Shown one piece after another: positions 1 through 9,454 of a DNA stretch of 31,465 nucleotides. The stretch is from a virus. Position 1 is the stretch's first letter; each line of letters begins with the position of its first letter. The notes below the pieces were generated by a model. The model saw only the letters and a program-made list of their open reading frames with translations, ran no database searches and was not told the DNA's origin. Location of the stretch: positions 1 to 31,465 of IMG/VR virus record IMGVR_UViG_3300020457_000046; one strand, 5' to 3'. The position numbers and the translations under genes were made by a program.

Positions 1-203
1 AAATTTTGAGTTGCACCTGGAGTTAACTCTAAAGTTCCAGTCCATTGCTGTGTGGTGCTGTTGTACACTAAAACCATACCATTCTGTGGATTACTGGCGT
101 TCACATCACTTAATTCACCAATACTTCCTGCTGCGTTACCTGCTAATGAGGATGTAACCTTAATAGCATTTTTCTGACCAACCCTTACTTTGATATCTGC
201 CAT
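1..203 (-). CDS. Tail-fibre-like virion protein, N-terminal part only (runs off the left edge)
   Basis: An open frame of 67 codons reads from an ATG at 203-201 to the window edge without a stop; the protein begins MADIKVRVGQKNAIKV. Residues from about 33 read LSDVNASNPQNGMVLVYNS and then TTQQWTG. This is the pattern 'L-x-D-V ... G-x-V-L-V-Y-N-S-x-x-x-x-W' that recurs in phage tail-fibre and virion structural proteins. The start overlaps the stop of the 112-residue gene by one base (TAATG), so the two are probably translationally coupled and transcribed together from the late promoter at 569-576. The C-terminal part, which would show receptor-binding domains, is outside the window. The assignment rests on motif resemblance and position after the baseplate genes. 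Confidence 0.65.
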   Translation of the reverse strand, partial: MADIKVRVGQKNAIKVTSSLAGNAAGSIGELSDVNASNPQNGMVLVYNSTTQQWTGTLELTPGATQN

Positions 204-541
204 TACTTCGTAACTCCTTCTCTAACTAAAACAGCACCTTCCAAAACCCTCGTTACCTCACCTGAAGTGTCAGTAATTAAGACATCATATACAAATCTAC
301 CTGGTTTTAAATTGCCAGTTTGATTTGTTGTAAGACCAACTCTTATAATACCACTAGTGGCATTAATGATTTGTGTTGAAAAATCAGTAGCACTGCTACT
401 ACCAGGATGTTTTCGCATCTGTGCAGCTGCTGTAAATCCAGTTAAATCTGTAGCAGAATTTGTTGCAGCACTTTCCAAAGTAAAAACTTGGGAAAAAGTA
501 GTTCCAGTATTAACTGTAAGATTACTAACGTAAACTGACAT
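203..541 (-). CDS. Small virion-associated protein, 112 aa (beta-rich)
   Basis: The protein starts MSVYVSNLTVNTGTTFSQVF. It shows the layout of a widespread small phage structural family: an N-terminal 'x-G-T-T-F-S-x-x-F-T-L' strand, 'D-L-T-G-F-T-A-A-A-Q-M-R-K' at about 32-44, a 'T-S-G-I-I-R-V-G-L' strand, then 'G-x-F-V-Y-D-V-L-I-T-D-T-S-G-E-V-T-R-V-L-E-G-x-V-L-V'. Such proteins usually lie beside tail-fibre or baseplate genes and are predicted beta-sandwiches. An exact T4 late box (TATAAATA) lies 27 bases upstream of the start, so this gene probably begins a new late transcript. It overlaps the downstream tail-fibre-like gene by one base. A structural role is inferred from family pattern and context; no enzymatic motif is visible. 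Confidence 0.6.
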   Translation of the reverse strand: MSVYVSNLTVNTGTTFSQVFTLESAATNSATDLTGFTAAAQMRKHPGSSSATDFSTQIINATSGIIRVGLTTNQTGNLKPGRFVYDVLITDTSGEVTRVLEGAVLVREGVTK

Positions 542-568
542 GTAAAAACAATATCACGATCTAAAGTA

Positions 569-576
569 TATTTATA
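569..576 (-). promoter_or_regulatory. T4-type late promoter box TATAAATA
   Basis: The minus strand reads TATAAATA, identical to the T4 late promoter core recognised by the phage sigma factor gp55. It sits in the only gap (542-591) between the 64-residue and 112-residue genes, 27 bases before the latter's ATG. No -35 element is expected for this promoter class. Confidence 0.7.
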
Positions 577-591
577 TTTAAAGTAACCCGT

Positions 592-786
592 CTATTTTGA
601 TGCTATTTGTTTTAGCAAATTCTTTATTTCTTCAATATCTCTTTTCATACTATCTATTTCATCTCTCTCAATCTTTTTTTGATTTCTTCGTTGTTTATAC
701 TGAGAGTATCCAAGACTATCACAATTAATGATAGCCCCAGATTTTTCATCTCTGTATAAGTTTTTGTGACCCTCTACTGGTATCAT
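592..786 (-). CDS. Small coiled-coil protein, 64 aa, of the late block
   Basis: The protein begins MIPVEGHKNLYRDEKSGAII, continues with 'NCDSLGYSQYKQRR', and ends in a charged helix from about residue 35 to 63 with heptad-like spacing (I-x-x-x-I-x-x-x-K...I-x-x-I-x-x-L-L-x-x-I). A short N-terminal motif followed by a coiled coil recurs in small proteins of cyanophage structural clusters; I know no assigned function. Its ATG overlaps the stop of the 2357-residue gene as ATGA, so it is probably translated by coupling. It may be a minor virion component or an assembly factor; this is inference from position only. Confidence 0.6.
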   Translation of the reverse strand: MIPVEGHKNLYRDEKSGAIINCDSLGYSQYKQRRNQKKIERDEIDSMKRDIEEIKNLLKQIASK

Positions 787-3700
787 GCCAATGCTAGAAC
801 TCTAAGATCTTTTAGTTTAGGAGCAAATGCTTCATTTGTTCCACTAAAGACTATTTTAATCTTAAACCCAGTGAATTCATCTAAGTTATCAGCAGTAAAC
901 TGATAATCTCTAAACACACCCTCTGCACTTGCAGGAACAAAAGCATCTGGTCTACCAGTATTTTTCGATACATCAATCACTTGATCTCCGAAACCATCAC
1001 CATCTGTATCATTCATATTATCAAAACCAGGCATTAATTCATATGCAAGTTCAACATCAGCACCATCTGATCTGAATAATTGATATAATACACGGAAGTC
1101 AGCAGATGCATCACGATAAGCACCAACAATTACCTTCAATGAAGTTGCTGGATTCTTAAGATCAACTCTTTGACTGATGTAAACTCCTGCATGAGGATCA
1201 CCAGATGTTCTTTCAGATCTACCATCTTTAGTAATATCCTGAATAGGAGAATTCAATCTAGATCTTTGATAAATTATCGTACCGTTCATTGTATCCAATA
1301 TCGGAGATAAGTTTTCATCTGATGATTGGAATAGAACACCGATTGTGAAAGATCTATTTAAAGGTAAATCTGTTAATCTAGTTGTTTCATTTATTCTTGA
1401 ACATACCAATCTAGGTGTATTAAGTCTATTTGGTTGATTCAAAGTAACATTTTCATAACCTTGATCTATGAAAGGTGCTTCACCACCTCCAGCACTTGTA
1501 CCCGATACTGTGCGGATTTGTGCTTCTAGAGTTGTGCTATCACTTGGAGTGAATACATTGAATTGAGGTAAAATTTGATTGAACTGATAGTTTTGAGATG
1601 CAAAGATATTGTTTCCTCCAACATTTTGCTCTGCTGTAAAACTAACCTGACTGTCACCACTTGCTTGTCCACCACGATTAATTTCAAGGTAATACCTATC
1701 AATATCATTAGCATTTACTAATGCTGTAGTAGTTGGCATATTATGATTAGCATTGATTTTGGTTAAATCAAATCCATTCAATTCATATTTAAATGCAACA
1801 CTATTGGTATCATGAGTTCTTACAACTGTTCCATCTACACCTCTGGTGCCGATACCTAGTTGATTAACTCCGATGCTATCATAATAAATGATTTCACTGT
1901 TAATTTTTACAAATCCTCTGCTTGTTGATATTCCATTGAAGGATGCAAATGGAGTTGTGCTTGCAACTGAAATTACTAAATCATCAACATCAATCGCATC
2001 TGTTACAACAATTGGATTTGTATCAGCTACAACATCTGAAATTGTAACCAAGTTAGTGCTTGCTGTCATACCATGATTGTAATGATCAACTTCAATTACA
2101 TTACCAGTGAACTTATCATCATATGTTGCTGATGAAGTAATAGTTGTACTAGCATAGGATGTTGCAGTTGAACCTTCATAAACTACGATTGGTTGACCTG
2201 AAGTAAATTCTTCACCCTGAACATTGTTCAAGAATAATGTGCCTGTTCCATTTGTTGCTGATACTGTTATGAGTGCATCAGATCCTTTGGTAACACCATT
2301 TGTTGTTATACCTACAACATCACCAACTGCATAACCGTTACCACCTACATTACTTGTAATTGAAACAGATGAAACTTGTCCTGAACTATTAGTTGCAACC
2401 GTTGCAGTAGCACCAGAACCATTACCTGTTATTGCAAATAGAGGAACACCATTGTATGTTTGACTTGCATCAAATCCAACACCACCTGATGTAACTGCAA
2501 GTGTTTGTATTGGACCACCAACTCTTTCAATGAATCCTTGTATCGCAGTTGCTGATGTTGAATCACTTACCTGCTTTCCTATTGCTAAATTAGCAACTGA
2601 GGATGCATGAGTTGTAGTTACGATACCAACTTTTAATTTTCTTGGTAAAGTTTTAATCGCATTAGGAGTTAATCTTTCAATAATAGCAGATCCTTTCTCC
2701 ATTTTAGGATTATAGAAGTATGCAGTTCCAGGTGTTGTTGAAAACTTTGCCTTATATAATTTAAATTTAAGATCTTCAAATTGGCTAGCAGTCCATATTG
2801 ATCCGTTCTGAGATTTGAATAAACTACCACCGATATACTGACGAGTAACAATAACAGATTCAGCATCTGGTAAACTTTGTGTGTTTACTGTTCTCTCACC
2901 CATTTGAGCAATCCATGCTTCATAATTATTAGTTGTAGGAGCAAGAAGTACTAAAGCATATTCAGTATTTGGTTCTAAGTATACAGGAGATGGGAATTTA
3001 ACGTTAGTTGCTACTTCTGCATTGCTTGATATATTAATATCATCAGGGTTGACAACAACACGAGCATAATCCTGCACTACTTGTACAGTAGGAGTTCCTA
3101 ACTCCATCTCTCTTATTTCAACTGTTATTTTTTCATTTGGATCTTTATTTGCAAAGAACAAATCAACAGAGGTAATAAATGCACCACTTTCATCTACAGT
3201 AAATGATTGTGATAGAGGATCGTCAATCTGTGGAGGTGGTGGTGGTCTTCTCACGATCACCAACGTGTTAGTATAAGAATCTACTATTCCTGTTGCACGA
3301 TATGTTGTTTGACCACTACTTATGAGTAAACTACCAGGTGCACTATCAGCATTTGTAGAACTAGATGTCAATTTAAATGTACTTGTTCCAGTTCTAAATC
3401 TTAATGGAGGTGGTGGAGAAGCAAGTGGATCACGGAAGAAGAATGAACCAGATAAATCACCGAATGTATCTGCAACTAATCTTACATCTGCAATTTCTGC
3501 TTGTGCACCACTAGATCTTCCTAAAACAGTAATACCTGATCCGAGTGGAATAAAACCAAAGAATGTGCCTTGTGCTTCATCTCCCAGTGAATTAATATCC
3601 ACATTTAATACTGAAGATGATGCAGAATAACTACTACCTAAAGAAACTGCTGTGTTATATGGGTTAGCATTGAATGTTTCAGATGGTGATAATGCACTAC

Positions 3701-6700
3701 CTTTCTTATGATCTGATTGTGCTAATCGTAAAGTACATACATTTATTCCAGTTGAATCAAATATATCAACTGTTTCTCCCTTTTCAAAGATACCGTTGAT
3801 CATGTTAATTTCAATTAACTTAGGCACAATATCAATTCCACTTGTGCTGTCGAAGAATGGGTAGAATCTAGCAACAGGTCTTAAACCAGATGTGTGGAAA
3901 ACAACGTTCCTTGATCTGATATGTGTATCTGGAACACTACTTGTCTTTATAGTGTCAATAAATGAACCATTAAATCCACCTGTAATTCTTCTTTCACCAC
4001 CATCTACTTGGACATTTCTTACCCAACTATCGGTACGAGGTGTTAAATCAATAGTACCTGTGAAGTCAACCATATTAAATGGGTTAACATTTTCAACTCT
4101 AGATGCTAAAGGTTGCTCTAAGAAATCAACTTCAGTATAATCTAAAGTTATAAGATCACCAGTTTTTCTAACATTTGGATCTAATAGTTCTAAATCTTCT
4201 GAGAAATCTGCAGTATCAACATTTGTTGATAAATTAAGTGCCACTTCTGGTTTAATTGACCAGAAATCAAGTGGAACATTTAATTCTTTATTTGCAACAT
4301 CTATTGCACATTTGTTATCGGGGTCACTTAGATCAAGTAAATTTGTATCTTTAAAATCATCAACAAAGAAACCTGTTTTAAATCTAGATAATCCATCTAC
4401 ATCTTGTACTTGTAATGTTTTTGTATCGAGTTCTAATAAACTTAATGATGTTATTTCCTCTAAAGTTTCAATTCTACCTTCAAGAAGACCGATATCCCTC
4501 ATGGTATATCTTACATTATCAACTACTTTTACTATCGCATCATCTGGATCGTACAAATAAGCAGGTAATTCAATTGTTGCAATCTCCATTGCATTTTCAA
4601 TTATTGGAGGTGCTACTGGATTTAAGTTAGATGTTCCTTTTATAACAGCTACATTTCCAAGAATATCTAATACTAACTTATCAGTTCTTGGAAGATAGAA
4701 ATTATATCCAACAATAGAACTCTCATTTGGTTTTACAATAAACTCTGGATTAACATTGCCTGTTCCTCCAAATAATCTATTTTGGAATGCAAATGGTGAC
4801 TCATTACCAGAATATGTTGTTACTCTTGGTCTAAAGTCAATAGTATCAGTAGCTCTTAAACCACCTTCTAAAGTAGGAATGTCTGAACTAAATCTCTCTT
4901 CTGGATAAGATGCAACTGTATAAAAATCACCAACATCATTTGATGGTACAGTATATGAATTATATACTACTAATAATTTTCTTGTAGCAGGTGGGAAGTT
5001 TTGTTTTCTAACCAATCTCGAATAATCATAGAATTGTTCTCTCTGACCTTTATCAAGTTCATATCTATTTGTGATATTCAAGAAACTACCAACTGTTATA
5101 TCTTGTAATGATGTTAAGATATTTGATTCTTCAAAATCAGTTGTTTCACCTATTGTAAATTTGGTAGGTGTCAAATATGCAACTTCTATTTGATTTGCTG
5201 ATATTTGGGCTGTAATTTGTGCCACAGCACCACTTGTTCTACCAGAAACCTTTTCACCAATTATAGATGTTGTATTTAAACTTAAACCATCTGGGAATGT
5301 AAGTTTATCAAGAATTGGTGAGTTTGTATCTATAGATTCAAAAACTCCAACAACATTTGCAACATCTGGAATGTTAAATGAAATCTCTTTATCTTCAACT
5401 CTTAAACCATAAGCAGTGCTTCGTTCCATTCCACTTGCAGTTGTATTAATTCCAACAGCAGTTTTTAGAATTTCTATTTTTTGACTTCTGAGATAATTCT
5501 TCTGTTTACTCTTTAGTGCTTGTTTTTTAAGAGTTGTGCTAACAACAACATTTGATTGTGATGTTCTTAATCCATTGATAGTTACAGATTGACTAGCAGT
5601 ATCAAGTACAACTTGATCATTTGTTAAACTTTCAATTGCTCCATCGGAATAATGTATTGAATATCTTTCTTCGTCAAATGCTTCATAGAATGCACTTCCA
5701 ATACCACTCGATGCTAAATCGAATGTAAGAACACCACTTCCATCTGTAGACTCACCAGTAATATCGGTTCCTACAACAAGATTAGCAGTTGATAAATTAA
5801 TATCTGATATATTATCATTACCTATACGAGCATACAATCCTTTGTTTTCATTAAGATTGATATTTGGTACTCCAAATGCAAATGTAGGTGTTACAGAGGC
5901 ACCAGAGGGCAATGCACCATTACATATACCAGTTACACTTTGCACTGCTGCTAATGTTAATGTAATTCCATCTGATGATACACTTGTTATTCTGTTAAAT
6001 CTTTCGGATGTCTCACCTGGTAATGTATACCTAACAATAGTATCTGTTTTAATACCTGCAAAACTCTTTCCAGCACATGTTGCAATACCTGCTGCATTTA
6101 TGTTTAAAGTATCTGATACATTAAATCCTGTTGGAATTTTACGATTTAAAACAGTATCAGCAACAAAATCAGCAGCATATCCACTTAAGGTAGATGCATC
6201 TTGATAAACTGATTTAATATCTTCAACACCAAATATACGAACCGTTTGTATAGAACGTGATAATTCTGGATCTTCATTGATTATAATTCCTTCACCAGCA
6301 ATAAATGAACCAGTAACTTGTGTTAATTTAACTACAGTACTAGCACCACCAGCAGATATTGCAAATCCAGTAGCACCACTACTTAAACCTCTTACATATG
6401 AGGCATCTGGTAATTCAGTGTTACTAACAGCACTATTTAATACAAGTCTTGTAAATGTTTGTATATCAAATAAATGCAATTCCCATTCACTTGAGTCATC
6501 TTTATAGGCAGCATTTCTTACATTAAATGAGTATACTCTTGCTTGTCCTATTAATTCACCAGTACCAGCACTATTTGAACCTGTTCTTTGATTATATAAT
6601 TCAACAAATTTTGAATCATCTTTAATATTAGGAGCTGGTGCACCAAATACATTATTAACTCTTAATATAGTTCCCATTTGATATGGAACTAATGATGCAT

Positions 6701-7856
6701 CAACAGTTTGCTTATCTCTTGGTTTATCAACATCAATGATGTTTGCACCAGTTAGTTCAATATCATATCCCTTTACATATGCCTTACCAGCAGATATTTT
6801 TACACACATTAAATCATCTGTTGGTGTATTCTGCTGATCTGTTATTTCATTAGACCTGAATATACCTTCATTTGATACTCCATCATTTAAAGAATTTTTA
6901 ACCTGTACATCAAATTTTTGTACAGAGTAATGTCCTGATTCATCAAATGTTCTTTCCGCAAAATAATCTCTAATAAGAGAATATTGTGACTTTGTAATTA
7001 TTTTCTTAATCTCACCATCATCAACACGCAATAATTCAATGAAATTGGTATCATTAAAATCAGTAAGACTCTTTTTAGCTAATGTTGTTGTGATTTTTAA
7101 TCTATCTGCACCTGGTGCAGCAAAATTAGAGAATCCTCTTGCATTATCATATAATGAATCTTCTTCTTTTGCAGTTACTAGTTGCTCATCAATATTAAGA
7201 CCAACTCTATATGATGGTAGATTTGAATATGGATCTAATACAATTTTATCAGTTGATACATCAACAAATGATCCTCTTATGAAATATGTACCAGATGATA
7301 TTCCAACAGCAGATCCAGTCGCAGATGCATTTGAATCCACAAGTGTTAATATAGTTTCTCCCTCATTTACTGCAGTATTGCCATAAACAAATGATGATTC
7401 GGTTATGATTTGTTCACCATCAGTCAAACTGGATATGGTATTATCAGAACCTGATTGTAGATATTTTACATATATTGTTAAATCAGTTACATCATTTTCA
7501 AGTCCAACGAATTCAAAACTATCAATGTTAAAGATTATACCTGACTGCTCTCCCCTTAATCTTAATCCTTTCAACTGCTCCAGATATAATGATACTGGAA
7601 TACCTAAATGAGTATTGTTAATTCTAACAGAGTAATATTGTTGGTCAAAAACTATATTACCAGGTATGACCATAGACCCATCTTTAAAGATGTGACTTCC
7701 AAATGATTCAATCTGATTTTGTAATGAAGATTGAAGAGTTGTTAGTTCTCTTGCTTGAACAGGGAATCCTGGTTTAAATAGGACTTTGTAAAATTTATCT
7801 TCCTTATTAAAATCATCGTAATAAGGACTTATATTTAAATTCGTTTTTTGTGGCAT
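783..7856 (-). CDS. Giant baseplate/tail protein with N-terminal DUF4815, 2357 aa
   Basis: The N-terminus reads 'N-I-S-P-Y-Y-D-D-F-N-K-E-D-K-F-Y-K-V-L-F', then 'K-P-G-F-P-V-Q-A-R-E-L-T-T-L-Q-S' and 'L-Q-N-Q-I-E-S-F-G-S-H-I-F-K-D-G-S'. This is the signature of the DUF4815 family found in tail and baseplate proteins of marine and other large phages. The long middle is repetitive beta-rich sequence. Around residues 1535-1550 a proline run (RRPPPPPQIDDPLSQSF) precedes a 'D-P-L-S-Q-S-F-x-V' module. 'GG-x-G-F/Y' repeats follow at about 1790 and 1840, then an 'S-R-G-F-V-K-I-N-S-E-I-I-Y-Y' module. It lies directly after gp8, where T4 carries genes 9 and 10, so it may supply the fibre-attachment or tail-pin function. 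That equivalence is positional and unproven. The spacing to gp8 is 3 nt and the stop overlaps the next gene by 4 nt. Confidence 0.8.
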   Translation of the reverse strand: MPQKTNLNISPYYDDFNKEDKFYKVLFKPGFPVQARELTTLQSSLQNQIESFGSHIFKDGSMVIPGNIVFDQQYYSVRINNTHLGIPVSLYLEQLKGLRLRGEQSGIIFNIDSFEFVGLENDVTDLTIYVKYLQSGSDNTISSLTDGEQIITESSFVYGNTAVNEGETILTLVDSNASATGSAVGISSGTYFIRGSFVDVSTDKIVLDPYSNLPSYRVGLNIDEQLVTAKEEDSLYDNARGFSNFAAPGADRLKITTTLAKKSLTDFNDTNFIELLRVDDGEIKKIITKSQYSLIRDYFAERTFDESGHYSVQKFDVQVKNSLNDGVSNEGIFRSNEITDQQNTPTDDLMCVKISAGKAYVKGYDIELTGANIIDVDKPRDKQTVDASLVPYQMGTILRVNNVFGAPAPNIKDDSKFVELYNQRTGSNSAGTGELIGQARVYSFNVRNAAYKDDSSEWELHLFDIQTFTRLVLNSAVSNTELPDASYVRGLSSGATGFAISAGGASTVVKLTQVTGSFIAGEGIIINEDPELSRSIQTVRIFGVEDIKSVYQDASTLSGYAADFVADTVLNRKIPTGFNVSDTLNINAAGIATCAGKSFAGIKTDTIVRYTLPGETSERFNRITSVSSDGITLTLAAVQSVTGICNGALPSGASVTPTFAFGVPNINLNENKGLYARIGNDNISDINLSTANLVVGTDITGESTDGSGVLTFDLASSGIGSAFYEAFDEERYSIHYSDGAIESLTNDQVVLDTASQSVTINGLRTSQSNVVVSTTLKKQALKSKQKNYLRSQKIEILKTAVGINTTASGMERSTAYGLRVEDKEISFNIPDVANVVGVFESIDTNSPILDKLTFPDGLSLNTTSIIGEKVSGRTSGAVAQITAQISANQIEVAYLTPTKFTIGETTDFEESNILTSLQDITVGSFLNITNRYELDKGQREQFYDYSRLVRKQNFPPATRKLLVVYNSYTVPSNDVGDFYTVASYPEERFSSDIPTLEGGLRATDTIDFRPRVTTYSGNESPFAFQNRLFGGTGNVNPEFIVKPNESSIVGYNFYLPRTDKLVLDILGNVAVIKGTSNLNPVAPPIIENAMEIATIELPAYLYDPDDAIVKVVDNVRYTMRDIGLLEGRIETLEEITSLSLLELDTKTLQVQDVDGLSRFKTGFFVDDFKDTNLLDLSDPDNKCAIDVANKELNVPLDFWSIKPEVALNLSTNVDTADFSEDLELLDPNVRKTGDLITLDYTEVDFLEQPLASRVENVNPFNMVDFTGTIDLTPRTDSWVRNVQVDGGERRITGGFNGSFIDTIKTSSVPDTHIRSRNVVFHTSGLRPVARFYPFFDSTSGIDIVPKLIEINMINGIFEKGETVDIFDSTGINVCTLRLAQSDHKKGSALSPSETFNANPYNTAVSLGSSYSASSSVLNVDINSLGDEAQGTFFGFIPLGSGITVLGRSSGAQAEIADVRLVADTFGDLSGSFFFRDPLASPPPPLRFRTGTSTFKLTSSSTNADSAPGSLLISSGQTTYRATGIVDSYTNTLVIVRRPPPPPQIDDPLSQSFTVDESGAFITSVDLFFANKDPNEKITVEIREMELGTPTVQVVQDYARVVVNPDDINISSNAEVATNVKFPSPVYLEPNTEYALVLLAPTTNNYEAWIAQMGERTVNTQSLPDAESVIVTRQYIGGSLFKSQNGSIWTASQFEDLKFKLYKAKFSTTPGTAYFYNPKMEKGSAIIERLTPNAIKTLPRKLKVGIVTTTHASSVANLAIGKQVSDSTSATAIQGFIERVGGPIQTLAVTSGGVGFDASQTYNGVPLFAITGNGSGATATVATNSSGQVSSVSITSNVGGNGYAVGDVVGITTNGVTKGSDALITVSATNGTGTLFLNNVQGEEFTSGQPIVVYEGSTATSYASTTITSSATYDDKFTGNVIEVDHYNHGMTASTNLVTISDVVADTNPIVVTDAIDVDDLVISVASTTPFASFNGISTSRGFVKINSEIIYYDSIGVNQLGIGTRGVDGTVVRTHDTNSVAFKYELNGFDLTKINANHNMPTTTALVNANDIDRYYLEINRGGQASGDSQVSFTAEQNVGGNNIFASQNYQFNQILPQFNVFTPSDSTTLEAQIRTVSGTSAGGGEAPFIDQGYENVTLNQPNRLNTPRLVCSRINETTRLTDLPLNRSFTIGVLFQSSDENLSPILDTMNGTIIYQRSRLNSPIQDITKDGRSERTSGDPHAGVYISQRVDLKNPATSLKVIVGAYRDASADFRVLYQLFRSDGADVELAYELMPGFDNMNDTDGDGFGDQVIDVSKNTGRPDAFVPASAEGVFRDYQFTADNLDEFTGFKIKIVFSGTNEAFAPKLKDLRVLALA

Positions 7857-7859
7857 TTT

Positions 7860-9428
7860 TTAAAATTCCAAGATGATTTTAATGTCTTCCTTTTGTCTAG
7901 AGTTTCTAGTGATTAATGGTCTATTATCCAAATAAATTATTTCACCCGACTTTTTATTTATCTCAGGTGAAGCAAGACCATTTGTAAAGTTTACTCCTAA
8001 CGAAATAACTTTATTACCAGTAGGATTTGTACTGATACCTGTAAAGTTTTGATCTACAGTTGCTGTAAATCCACTTGTCGGTGCGATTATACTCTCAGCT
8101 GATGATTCAAATTGTAATACTTTTGCCTCAGTTGTTACTCCTACAAAATCTGTTTGATCAGAAGTTGTTTGATTAAAGTATAAGGATCTGTCTTGATAAT
8201 ATTTAATTACATTTGTATCAGTATCATATGATACTATGTAACCCTCTGCTGTTCCACCAGTCACAGTTTGTTGTATTCTTTCACCAATTGTAGGAGTTCC
8301 TGTTGGAGAAATAACCTTAACTGCATTTACAGATGAAAAATCATTGGCAGTATATATTGTCGTTGATCCAATTGATGTTGGATTTTTAACAATACTAATT
8401 TGAGCAAATTTTGTATCAGTAGGGAAATCTTTCGTTGAATCATCAAATCTCGCATAAATTAAAAGTTTATCAGTACCTAATTCTTTATACAAATCAAATC
8501 CATGACCTTTCGATGGTGGTATGATAGGAATTAATTTTGCTTGGTTTCCTACAGAAACACCAGAATTACCTAATGGTCCTAAGTCAACCATGCCATAAGT
8601 ATAACCCTGTCCACCTGATGATACGTTTGTTTTTATTATTTTACCATTACTATCAGTGTCTACAACAACTTTTGCTCCTGAACCATCACCTATTATGTCA
8701 ACCTCTCTACCAATAATATTCTGAGAATATCCAAATCCTTGTTTATCAATATAAACTTTCTTAATTTGGTTGTTATTAATTGTTGAGTCACCATTTTCAC
8801 GGACAGATTGTATTTGTGTTTCAGATGAAGTAGGCCAATCACCTGGTACAGAAATATATTCTGTTGAGTCAAATTTAATTATATCACTTGGTGGAACTGT
8901 AAACAAATACTTCCAAATATATCCATCACCACTTTCACCTGCTCTTGATGGTTCTAAATCGGTAAATAATGGTTCATCTTGGGATGCATTACCTGTTGTG
9001 CTTATACCTGATGATCCGTTATCAATACAAACATATACATCAAAGTTTTTATTCATTACATAGTAATTGGTTGCATATAGTCTTGTTGAATTAGTTACTG
9101 GAGATGGACTTGTGACACTATAATCATGTCTATACATTTCATATCTTGTTCCCTGTGTCCAATTTCTTCTGGTTATTAACCTTCTTACATTTGCACTTGT
9201 TACTTTCTTACCAAATATTTGAGTATCTCCAGCATGATTTAGATAATTAATATTATCAACTGGATTAGGTGTATTTGTATTCCAATCAGTGGTTCTTCCA
9301 AAACCCACTGCAAGAGCTGGATTGGCAAGACCAACCACAACATAATATGAATTAGCAGAGTTATCTACAGTCTCTACAAAATTATTTGCATTTAGAATTC
9401 TAAATTGATCTGTTACAATGGCAGCCAT
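7860..9428 (-). CDS. 8: Baseplate wedge protein, gp8-like, 522 aa (enlarged)
   Basis: Residues 1-190 match the T4 gp8 layout: 'S-Y-Y-V-V-V-G' near 28, a 'D-x-x-N-Y' stretch, 'V-R-R-L-I-T-R-R-N-W-T-Q-G-T-R-Y-E-M-Y-R' near 82-100, 'Y-Y-V-M-N-K-N-F-D-V-Y-V-C-I-D-N-G' near 125-140, 'S-x-x-E-P', and 'D-G-Y-I-W-K-Y-L-F-T-V' near 165. T4 gp8 is 334 residues; this protein is about 190 longer. The extra length includes 'GFGYSQN' (about 228) and 'SSGGQGYTYG' (about 273) repeats of the kind seen in its giant neighbours. In T4, gp8 forms part of the six baseplate wedges. An exact late promoter box precedes the gene, and it lies between the 4090- and 2357-residue genes. Confidence 0.82.
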   Translation of the reverse strand: MAAIVTDQFRILNANNFVETVDNSANSYYVVVGLANPALAVGFGRTTDWNTNTPNPVDNINYLNHAGDTQIFGKKVTSANVRRLITRRNWTQGTRYEMYRHDYSVTSPSPVTNSTRLYATNYYVMNKNFDVYVCIDNGSSGISTTGNASQDEPLFTDLEPSRAGESGDGYIWKYLFTVPPSDIIKFDSTEYISVPGDWPTSSETQIQSVRENGDSTINNNQIKKVYIDKQGFGYSQNIIGREVDIIGDGSGAKVVVDTDSNGKIIKTNVSSGGQGYTYGMVDLGPLGNSGVSVGNQAKLIPIIPPSKGHGFDLYKELGTDKLLIYARFDDSTKDFPTDTKFAQISIVKNPTSIGSTTIYTANDFSSVNAVKVISPTGTPTIGERIQQTVTGGTAEGYIVSYDTDTNVIKYYQDRSLYFNQTTSDQTDFVGVTTEAKVLQFESSAESIIAPTSGFTATVDQNFTGISTNPTGNKVISLGVNFTNGLASPEINKKSGEIIYLDNRPLITRNSRQKEDIKIILEF

Positions 9429-9446
9429 ATCATTAGCTTTTTTCTA

Positions 9447-9454
9447 TATTTATA
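9447..9454 (-). promoter_or_regulatory. T4-type late promoter box TATAAATA before gp8
   Basis: The minus strand reads TATAAATA immediately after the stop of the 4090-residue gene and 18 bases before the gp8 ATG. It is an exact match to the T4 late core. It would allow gp8 and the genes beyond it to be transcribed independently of the very long upstream message. Confidence 0.72.
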
